Below, in pieces: positions 48,201 to 60,200 of a DNA stretch of 64,000 nucleotides (positions are counted from its first letter, which is position 1; each line of letters starts with the position of its first letter). Under the pieces are notes generated by a model that did not search any database, had not been told where the DNA came from, and worked only from the letters and a program-made list of their open reading frames with translations. The stretch comes from Acanthochromis polyacanthus (Eukaryota > Chordata > Actinopteri > Pomacentridae), in assembly GCF_021347895.1 (NCBI RefSeq), contig NC_067113.1:46849474-46913473 (forward strand). The letters run 5' to 3'. The position numbers and the translations under genes were made by a program.

Positions 48201-51200
48201 AGCGATATTTTGTTCATTTTGCGTATTTTCCCCGGTTTCGCTTCACTTTAAAGACATTTTGTGCCCTTTATGGTTGCATTGTGTCTCTTTAAAGTTATTT
48301 AGCATCTCTTTGTAGTCATTTTAAGTCTCTTTTTGGTCATTTAGTGTAAGTTTTTGCTCATTTTATGTCTCATATGCTCATTTTGCATCTCTTCATGGTT
48401 GTTTTGTTTCACTATAGCGCCTTTAAATAGATATTTTGTTCATTCTGAACATCTATGTGGCATGTTTGCATCTTATTATTGCCATTTTGTATCTCTGTAG
48501 TCCCTTTACATTGGTATTTAGCTCATTTTGCACATCTTTGTTGTTGTTTTGGTTCTCTTTAAGGACATTTTGTGGCTTTAGTTGGATTTTTTTTATCTTT
48601 GCATTTGTTTTGTGTGTCCTTAAAGTCATTTAGCATCTCTGTGTCGTCATTTTGTGTCTCCTTAAGATCTTGCCACAACCTAAAACTTTCAGAGCTCGAC
48701 TTTAAGACCATTATTAAGACTAAAAAGCTAAAATTACCACCTATCACACATTATTTTTCTGTCTTATAATGAATATCAATAACTTCAGCTTTTTATAATT
48801 TAGAATGTTTAAATCAATTGTTCTCTGAAAATATTCATAGCATGAAGGAAAAACTTTGCACGGCTTCATTAAATATACTAAAGTTACTTATTTTTGTGTC
48901 TCTGAAGTCATTTTATGTCTGTTTCAGGTCATTTTGTGTCTCTTTTTCCTCATTTTATTTTTCTTTGATGTCTCATACAGACTTTCTCAACAGTGTATCT
49001 CGTGGCTAACTTCACATTTATACAAAAAAAAAGATCTATCAGTGAAACTACAGCGCTGAAAACAGATGTCATGTTTTTGTTGTAGTTTTCTGTGACTGTG
49101 TTGTTGTGTACCTGTTGGTCTTCCAGATGTGCAGCGTCTCCTCATCCACGTTGTCATGTCTTAACGCTTGTTCATCCAAGAAGTCAAAGAAGTATTTGAC
49201 GGCCGGAGGAACGACAGAGTTCGAACACAGCACACTGCGGAAGAAATCGTCCACGAACTGCTGCAAAGTGCCCTGAAAAAACAAACAAACATATTTATAT
49301 ATATAAATATCTATAAATGTAAAGTGTCAAGTCATTATTTACACTGCAAATTCAAAATAACTGCCACCACCATGCTTCACACCATGATGCTGCCACCACC
49401 ATGCTTCACACCATGATGCTGCCACCACCATGCTTCACACCATGATCCTGCCACCACTGTGGTTAAATATTTTTATAGGCACCATAATACGGCAAGTGAA
49501 GCACCTCAGAATTATACTTAAATGCTTCATAAAGTGTACATAGTTATTTTCCACCACTGAAACGTGGTTCACATCTGTACCTTGACAGACAGCAGCCTGG
49601 TCAGGTAGATCTCAGTGATGGCTTTGGTCATCGCTTTGTCCTTCATGCTGCCTCTTTTTGACTTCACCTCGTCTATTTCGTCTGCCGGCCTCACCAGGTG
49701 GAAAGTGTTGTCGTCCTCTAGCAGGGCGTTCTCTGCAAGAGAGAGAAAAACCTCCTTTTCAGACGTGGAATTTGCAAGTTTAATGTTTTTCTGAACTTTT
49801 TTTTGACATTTATGGAAAGAGACATGTTGCTCCTAAAATATCTGACACCAGATGAGCCAGAGAAAGTGGGTTTCTGCCTACCTGCATTTTCAATTTGCAT
49901 ATAAAACATAAAAAAGTTAAATGCTGCAAAAGAAGCGGCTGAGCATCAAGTTATTGCATTGACAAAAGATAAATGTGACAATATGTACTGGAAATACACA
50001 GACATGAAACATGTGACTAATACCAAGTTCAGGGCAGTTCTGTGTCCAATTTTCATCAATGGACACATGATTCAGGCTGCTAGAAAGCGCTTTTACATAT
50101 ACCACTAGCATTCAAGGACACTGTCCTAATCAATTCCAGCTTGTCTTAAACACATGAGATCTAGTCGGAGGTCATTAAGAACCACAGAAGTCTTTGTCAT
50201 GGTGCTCCTTTAGTAGCTAAAGGCTCAATGTTCTCTGCTTGCTAATATGAACTGTAGTCAGAGTGACGCCTCCTCTGGTCTCTACAGTATTAAACAGTAA
50301 GAGGCTCCACCAGGTGGAACAACCAGGAACTACAGTTGAACTATGATACATTTATTAACATCATCTAAAGAAAACAGGTTTTCTATGTCTTTTGAAGCCT
50401 CAGTTTATCCTTCCATCTAATACTATGTTTACCCTCGAAAACTACATTTACCCTCTAATACCACAATTACCCTCTAACACTATATTTACCATTTATCAGT
50501 TGTCAAGCATATATACTGAATGGGTTTCAACAACTTTAATGTACTCTGAAAATGGTATTTGATTGGTATTCCATGTGTTAAGATACTAAATAATAAATGA
50601 TCTGGACTGAATCTCAGGCTAAAACACAAAACTTCCACAGTTTTTATACTTTTGTAAAATTAAGGACAAACTTTGATGGTTGATGACTTTCAAGGCAATA
50701 TTTTATAGATGAAGTCAAGCTCAGTGTCAAGTCAGAAGTCAGAGAAACTAGAATCTATAACTATTAGTTTAGTTCAGTGTACAGGGCTGTAGTTTTACTC
50801 CAACTTTGCCCAGTAAGACTCCTGTGTTTGTGTTTTTCTACTTACTCTCTTCATGGTTGTCTTGTTGCTGGTGGAAAGACTGTGTGTGCAAAACTCTGGA
50901 CAGAACCAAGGTGGCATTATCCCGCACCTGCAAGACGAGAAAAGACTGAGATCAGCGAGGGAAAGATGAATAAATGATGATTCTCTGTGGCTGAACTTTG
51001 CACTGAGTCGTTAAGGAGCTCTCGGTCTCGCAGCTCCTTTCTCAATAAATTATTTTCCTTAAATGTCAAGACGAGTGTTTTAGCTTCTCGTGCAGCGTGA
51101 GCATGAGTCTCGAGTGGCTCGACATTTTGTCTGCACTTTTTGGACGTTTCGGTGCAGAAGAAAAAGTCTCAACTTGACACAGAAACAAAAAAGATTAAAA

Positions 51201-54200
51201 ACATCCAGTAGCAGAAACATGAACTCCCATCTGTGACGACTCGCTGCTAACTTGAGGAAAAACCCAAGAGAAACCACAAAAAGATTCTTTTGACAGGAGA
51301 AGTAAAATACACTGACACAGTGGTCAGCAGACAACTCTGCTAATCTGGAGAGAAAACCAGCTGTCATGGTTTAGTGGCACAAAACAAACATGGACGTAAA
51401 CCAGCAGCTCGTACTGTTGACATCCACTGACATTTGTGCTAAAAAGGCCAAAAAGGAGGAAAAAAGCTCAAATTCTGTATGGAGAAGACGTCCCAGTATA
51501 CAACAAAATCCAAAATTAAAGCTGCAAGCAGTGTATGGGTTGAACAGGTCCTCGTACACCCACGCATGTCGGGGTGTGGTGTATGTCAGGGTGTTGCAGA
51601 GGATTAAAGGTGTTGAGACTTAGCTGAAGTCAAGAAATAAATCAGAAAGTTTCTTGCAATGGTGCGTGCAAATATATTGGCTTTAACTTCCTGTTACCAA
51701 TGGTTGGTGCTATGACTATGACTCACTTTTGGAAAGTCGATGTCTTTAGACCTGGACTCTGGTCTAGCAAAATTAAATTTGGTCCAGATTGGATCAAGTG
51801 CAACTGAGATATAAACACATCAGTAGTCATGGCAACACGTCAAAATGTGCCACTCTGCCAAAGACACGCTGTTGGATGACAAGTCACCATTTCTCCATGA
51901 ATCATCAACATCTTAAGGCTTATGTCACCACACTTGAGGTTAATATGGTCAACGAGCTAATACTAGTACATCAAAGTGTAAAGCATATCACTTCCTGTTG
52001 CCAGCAGGTGGTGCTATGTCTGTGAATGGATACTGGCACATGGATGTGGTCAGGACAGGACTCTGATGAAGCTTGAGGCAGCTTGGAGCATGTACAGGGA
52101 AGTTGGACAGCACTTGCTGTTTCATGGTGAAGCATCAACATTCGCGGGGCCACCACGACCATGCCCTTTCAGCTGAGCAGAAGATTTTGACAATTTTTAA
52201 TCACTAAGGCCTCTTGAATATACTGGACAAATCTGAGGTCTCTTGAAGTTACCTGCTATGAAGAGTTAACCCCTAAAACTGAGCAAAAATAACAAAAAAA
52301 TCTCACAGTTGAAGCAAAATAGTGGACTTCCTGTTGGGTTTAGGAGATGACTTTTTTTGTTCACCCTGACAAGCCACATATGGCTTCCAAATTTGGTAGA
52401 TGTAGGTGAAACGTGCTGGCTGTTGTTGAGGTTTCAAATGTTACAGGGGGCGCTATGGAGCCATTTTGCCACACACAAATCCCATAAAATAGCACATTTT
52501 ATGGCAGTTCTGATGTGTGTTCAAATTTTCATGACTTTCTGAGCATGTTTAACCTTAAAAATGTGATTCTTTTAGGTGAAAAATAATCCCTTGCATTCCA
52601 ATAGGGTCCTATGAACTGTCATTGCTCAGATACTAATAAATATTTTAATAAAGTTATTTGAAGCCCTCTTCTAGGTGGGACACTTTCAGACTTGTTTCAT
52701 CATCACAGCTGCTCAATGATTCTCCTAATATTATATTAAGTATGACTTGCATAATATTCTACATTTTAAAGCTCCCAGTGGTGTTGATTACAGGAAAAAA
52801 AATCTGCCTCCAGTGGGGTCAGATTGATCAGATTTACACCATCATACAACTAGTGTGTATTGTTTTATCAAAGCAAGGTTGCACTACTGAAGACCAGATG
52901 TAAATATCAAAGGACCTGCCAAATTTCAGGACTCTAGCTACATTATTTTTCAAGTTATGGCTCTTCAAACAATGATCCACAGATTGGTGTGAAGAAAACA
53001 ACACAAAAGTCAACTTCTTAAAGCTTCATCTGTGACCAAAAATTTTACTTACTAACTAAACTGAGTACAAGATGGTCTGACATGAACTTCTTTCAAAATG
53101 TAGTGAACTGAGGTGGAATGATCCAGCAGTCAGTAATAAAATATCTGTACCACATGGAGTTACTGTTTGGCTTCCAATATTGATAACACACTTGGAATAA
53201 CATACATGCTAATTCCAAGTGTTTTTCAAATTTTGTACAATAAATATTCCCAGACATTCTATTTTTTCACAATATATGTTTTTGTGATTTCTGTCATTCT
53301 AATTGTGTCATTCTGCATATAAGACATTTTGAAGTTCTTGTCATGGTCGTTTTGTTTCCAGAGATGCAGGACTTTATATTGCAGTGAAAAATGAACCTAC
53401 AGTGAGTAAAAATGAGACAGGAGTAAAGGAACACTTAGAAACACAGATGATTAAGAAGGTATTTCAAAATATATATGATTAGTCTTTTTTGTACCTTTAA
53501 CAGAACACAGTTACCTTTTTCTTTGCATCCTAATTATCTAATTAGTGGTTGATTGTCGATGTTTTATCTGCGTAAACCAAACTTTGTACTTTGTCTTTAG
53601 GAAATAAATGACAGGTAAACATCTGGACTTTGTAATTGGCTTCAAAGAGATGCCTTCAACGTGAATCAGCTCAGTGAGTTGTTTTTCTTCCATATTTTCC
53701 CCATTAGATGATGTTTTTTAGGAAATTCTCTCTCGTTTAAATGGACTGTTTAACAGCGCCGGGTGTCCTCCGACTGTAAAACCCCCTCGAGATAAATTCG
53801 TCATTTGTGACTTTGGTCTATTTAAATCTCTCAGTCACAGTGTGCGAGGACAGTAGCAGTCAGTGTTTAGTGAATAAAGCCTGACTGGCTGAGATCAACA
53901 CTACAGCGGGAGGCGTGGAATCGATGCGCTCTGCTGTCATTTAAGTCGGAGAGGCATCAGGAGATTACAGGATGCTGTCGGTGACGGACGTCCAGCAGAG
54001 GAAACTCACGTTGTAATGAGCCAGAGTGTTGAGCCTCTTCCAGCGTCCTTCCTTCTGGGATGTGAGGTCGAGGTCGGACAGGATCTGACCCGTGGAGCCG
54101 GGACGCCACTCTGTGGACAGAAAAAAAGATGCTAATTTCTATTTTTAACACAATTAAGGTTGCCTGGATCACAGTGGGTATAACAGAAGAGAAGGAGAAC

Positions 54201-57200
54201 ATGCTACTGTCCATTCCTGCCCTGTAGTTATTTCCAACATTCGACCAACTAAACACTTTGATACACAAATATAAACCATTATACAGTTTACAACAACCAG
54301 CTACAACAATAAAACCGTCTGCCAGACTGTGTAGGTCCATTAAAACAGCTCTGAACCATCTAGACCATTAAGGTGTCCAGTAGCATCAAGATGTTGGATC
54401 AGATTTGTTTAGCCACAGATGCTCCATCAGATTCAGATCTGGAGAAATTTGAGGCCAACATCTTGAACTCTTTGCCATAGTTTGCCTCAAACTATTATTA
54501 AACAATGTTTGCAGTATGGCAAAAAGCATTATCCTGGTACTATGAAACAACAAGAAACAGCAGTTACTGGACGTAACTCCAGTTTTATGAGTATGTAAGA
54601 AATACTCAATTTATATTTGCTATGTTTTATGTTGTTGATGGTGATGGTCCAGAGGGCAGAAAAATGGTGTTTGTCTACTCCCAGGTTAGACAATCAACGC
54701 CGTGAACCACACAGCAACTTTCAGAACTACTCAGAAATATCTACCTTGAAGTTAGTACTTTTTACTCCTTCGTAATCAGTGCTGAAAGAGGTTCTACAGC
54801 TGAAGCTGTGGATCTTCAGTTCCCATCAGGATCAATAAAGCATCAATTGATCTATCCTTATCTATCTCATTCTACCATTCCATCCATCCATCCATCCGAC
54901 TTCTTAACCACCTCAACTGGATCCTTCAGATGCAAAACACCGATTCAATATTAGTCAATCAATAAAGTATCTATCGATTTGTCCTTATCAACTCAACCTA
55001 CTGCCATCTCCATCTATCCATTGTCGTCAACAGCATTTTCCAATTCATCTTAAAGGAATCCAGTGGTGATCACAGGCCAGATGAGATTTATAATTCCTAA
55101 CATGAGTCATGAACTTTAGTATTTAAAAAAATATATGAGCTTGTGTTTCTTGAATTTCCCTAAAGATCAATCGATCTATCCAACTCATCCGAGAACTTTC
55201 ATCAGACCACCTTCTTCCACTGCTTCATGGTCCAGTTCTGGTGTCCACTGCACATCTTTTAGCAGTCTACAAATGTCAACATGGACACTCTTTGAGCTCC
55301 AGTAGCTCTTCTATACTTACCCCTGACCCTAACTTATTGTTTGTCCTTTCTTGAACCACTATTGATGACTTTAGTTTACCAGAAACACAACAGATAACTC
55401 GTCAGTCGTCCACCATCACAGTTTGTCAAATTTCTCAGATTCTCATCAACTTCAAGAACCAACTGCTGCCTGATATCTCCCACCCACTGACAGATGCTGC
55501 TCTAATGAAATAAAACATGTTATTCGCTGCACCTTTCAGTGGCTTTAATGTTGTGGTTGGCCGCTGTAAACCAGAGTGTGATTTAGCTGCTGTGAGTTTC
55601 TCTCTAGGATTAATGAAGCTTCTCTCTGGCTCTGCAAAGCCTCGGGGTATTTAAGGTCAACCCTGAAATCGATCTGGTCGGGCATCATGAAGGACGCCTC
55701 AGTTCTGGACACAAAGATCGGCCTTTTATTACCGAAACACTGCTGCAGCTGATACCAACATCACTGCAGAATCACCGTTACCGAGTTAAAATAGGCTGGA
55801 TTAATAAAGAAAAGAATGCTTATGATTCTAATCTGCATCTGTTTAATATTCAGTCGGCTAGAGGAGGCTTTGCTGTCTGTGTTTTTATTAAATGTCAGTT
55901 TCTGAGGCTGGAAATCTTAGACAGAAAATATGTTTTGACGCAAGACATAATTATATAACTTACATTACCACTCATCTAAGACAAAAAGTAATAAAATCTG
56001 CAGCTCAATCACAACTTGTCCTGCCTCTGCACTTCACTGTTTAATTAAAGGCTGTTGTAGACTTTATGTCAGTCAGAATTCAAATTACACAAACAATAAC
56101 CTGGATTATTACATATTGAAGCTAAATATTAAAACACAGAGACACAGATAATTAATACACAACGTATTATTACTGCAGAGGTGTTAACAGCTGCTGATCC
56201 AGACGTGCAGCTTCAGAGGAAAAGACGTCTCATTTCACTACAAAGTTCTTCGTACTTTAATGACTTAGTCTCACATATGCTGTCATATTACATGTCTAAA
56301 ATTATCAATTTGTTCCTAAACAATGTTTGACAATAAATTAACACTATTTTACTGCATTTAAACCTCTAAAAATACATAATTATTTTACAGATATTTGCTG
56401 GAATTTGAACAAAAATTATGAACAATTTATAATATATAATTTTACAGATTTCTTTGTTTTGTCATATTGCAGAAAACCATTAAAATAAAATAGAAAAAGC
56501 ATAAATTTACACATAAACCAAAAAAACTGTAAATAAATGTGTGCTGTTATAAGTGATAATTTGTTCTTTTAATACATGTGAGCATGAACGTCTCGCTGTT
56601 TATTTTTAATGTATTTAAATTTGCAAAAAATATATTATTATTATTATCTTTATTTTTTAAATAAATATTTATCACTGGAAAAAGAAATATATGATTAAAA
56701 AAATACTGAAAATTGGTTAATTTACAGATTTTCACCAGGAAAAAGTACTAATTTCTACATTTAAAAATATTAATTTGTTCTCCAACATTTGACAGTAAAT
56801 TAACACTGTTTTAAAACATTTAAATCAACTAAAAATATAGAGATTTTTACAGATATTTGATAGCATTTGAACAAAAATGGTAAACAATTTATAAAATAGT
56901 ATTTTACAGATGTCTTTATGTTAAATTACACATAACTAGTAAAATAAAAAAAATAAATGTACACAATAACCACAAAAACTGTCAATAAATTTGTGTTTTT
57001 ATAAGTGAAAATTTGTTCTTTTAATATGTGCCACCATAAAAAAAACTGTTTTTTATACTGTAAATCAGCCAAAAAAATATTATTATTGTCTTTTTAAACA
57101 AATATTTATCCTTATTGGAAGAAAAAAAGTAGATTGTTAAAGGTTTTACTGAAAATTGATAATTTAAAATTGTTATTTTACATATTTTCCCCAGATAATA

Positions 57201-60200
57201 TCTAGTAAAATCACAGGAAAAAGCATTAATTTACACATTTAAAAACATCACTTTGTTCTTTAACAATGTTTGACTGTAAATTGAAACTATTTTACTGCAT
57301 TTAACTTAAAACTTTACATCTATTTATATCTAAAAATATCTACATTTTAAGGATATTTGTCTTTATTTTATTTAATTTAGTTTTTTTTACAATTTTCAAC
57401 ATTACAATATTCTGAATGAACATATTTTTCACAGATTTTAGTTTATCATTTTTACAGCCTAAGATGCAAGAAAATTATACTTCTAAGACAAATGAGAAAC
57501 ACTTGTTCAATCAAACGTAAATAACTTGACAGACTGATTATGATATAATTGGTAACAAAACCAGTGCATGAACCAGTCTGATAGAAATAGTTTTATTTTA
57601 TTCTGGTAAATAGCGCTGTAACCCTGTAGCTGTATATTATAACAATATATATAATGATAATAATAATATTTTTCTTCTGTATTTCTCACCCAGAGCAACA
57701 CTCTCCACCTTCGGTCTCTGTGAATACGGCAGATTCCTGTAGACCTGATCGATGATCTTCTCTTTCACCTGCAAAAATATAAAATAAAAAAATTACAATT
57801 TCAGCTGCTAAACCTTCTGGAAACACAAATATCAGACCTCATTCACATTCTTCAGCTGCAACACGGGCAGACATAAGACACATTTTATGACTGCAAATGA
57901 TCCAAATCAGCTCAGTTTATCTGCAACGACCACAGCTTTCCTCTGCAGCACGAAACAGCCCAAACTATCTGCTGTGAATGTTTTATCAGCTGACGTCTGT
58001 TCAGCCACCTTTACTCAGAATTAAAGAGCAAAAGTACAGAAACAGAACAGATTTTAAAACCTCTCTGTGGTTGATTTACAATGAATCACTTCAAGGAAAA
58101 TCATCACCTCTCCTGTCAAACTAGTGGATAAAAACATCTGAAATGCACATTTATGTGTGTTTTTAACCACATTTTGCCTACTTGCATGTGCAGATTTTAA
58201 TTCCAAAACATTTCTGTGTTCTAGAAACAAGTTTTCTCTCCAGTTCACCAAACTTTCCAGTTTCATTCACATCTCTACTTTGAAGGTTTTCACATTGGGG
58301 GGTTTGTTCTTATTTCATTCATGGGACATTTCATGCCTGAAAATATGACGGAAATGGATTTTTTTCAGGCTATTGACAGAACTGTCAGATTTATGGAGAG
58401 ATAAAAACAGAAAATCCCCCTCAGTGAAAACCTTTAGATTCGTCAATAAAACGAAATTAGAATTTTGAAGCTACAGAATTGTATGTCATTGTAATTTTTT
58501 AGGACCCCAGGAAGAATAGCTGCAGCTTATGCTGTCGCTAATGGGGATCCAAATGAATACACATAAACAAACAGATTTCTATACAAATTCTACAAATTTT
58601 GCCAGTTTAACATAGAAAATACCTCAATTGGATATTTAAACTTTAAATTTAAGAACACAGACACAGCAAAAAAAAACCCATGTTATTGTAAGTAAATGAC
58701 TGGAGATATGAAAGACTCAATTATCCTGGAAACTGTAAAAAAAAAAATTCTAAAAAAATTCTACACATTAAGCAGAAAAAAACAGGCCAAAATGTAAATA
58801 ATGTGAACAACAAAAATCTGTAATTTTACATTTTAATTTTTTTTACAAGGTTTGAATGGAAAAATTACAGTTTTACCGTAAAAAAAATTCTATTTATTTA
58901 TTCTGATATTTTTTAACAGATATTTGCATAGAAATATATTTGCAGTTAAAAAGAGGCTAATATTTTCCCTGCTGTATTGTTATTAATTATATTAATTACA
59001 TATTAATTTACACGTTAACAAAAACTAATAATGTCCACAATAAAAACTTTTTTTATTTTTTTTATTTTTTTTTTACAATTTTACATTGGTTCAGTCTTTT
59101 ATATTGTAAGTAAGTAAGTAAGTAAGCAAGTACATTTTATTTATATAGCACCTTTCACAGACAGAGAGCCACAAGGTGCTTCACAGCATGAATAAAAACA
59201 ACAATTAAATACACATAAATAGTCAACACTAAAAATAGGATCATAACAGCCACAAAAAACTAAGCAAAAGCTTGGGCAAACAAGAATGTTTTAAGTTGTG
59301 TTTTAAAAGCGTCAACAGACGCAATTGAGCGGAGAGAGAGCGGGAGATCATTCCAAAGCCTGGGAGCAACAGCCTGGTACGATCGGGCTCCTCTGGTCTT
59401 AAACCAAGTACGTGGCACATTTAACAAATTCTGATCCGCAGACCTTAAAGCCACTGCAGGGGAGTAAGGTTGGAGCAGGTCACAAATATAAGAAGGAGCT
59501 TGACCATGCAAGGCCCGAAAGGTTAGAACCAAAATCTTAAAGTTGACTCTATAAGAGACTGGCAGCCAGTGAAGCTCCTTTAAAATGGGAGATATGCGAG
59601 TCCGCCTGTTTGTGCGGGTCAAAATTCTCGCAGCAGAGTTTTGCACAAGTTGCAGCCTCAAAAGCTCCCTCTTGTTCAGACATGAAAACAAGCTGTTACA
59701 GTAGTCTAAACGTGATGAAACAAAAGCATGACTAATGAGCTCTAAATCATTACATGAGACCATTTTCCTGAGTTTAGAGATTTTTCTTAGTTGAAAGAAA
59801 CAGTTTCTTGTCAGCAGCTTGCAGTGCTGCACTAGAGACATGTCTTTATCAAGGAAAACACCCAGATTTCTAAGACTTGATTTAGCAGACTGCCCTAAGT
59901 CACCAAGGTACAGTTTGATCCCTGGAATTGAGACATCAGGGGCGACGATGAGTGTTTCAGTTTTGTCTGCATTGAGCTGAAGAGAATTTTCACTAAGCCA
60001 TTGTTTTATTTCTGCCAAACAATGGAAAAAGGAATCGAGCTTCTTTATCTCAGCCGGCTTAAAAGAACAATAGAGCTGGATGTCATCGGCATACAAGTGG
60101 TAAGAAACATCCCTGAACATTTGGATGATCTTACCCAGAGGGATCAAGTACAGTAAAAATAAAATAGGGCCCAGGACGGAGCCTTGAGGCACCCCACACA

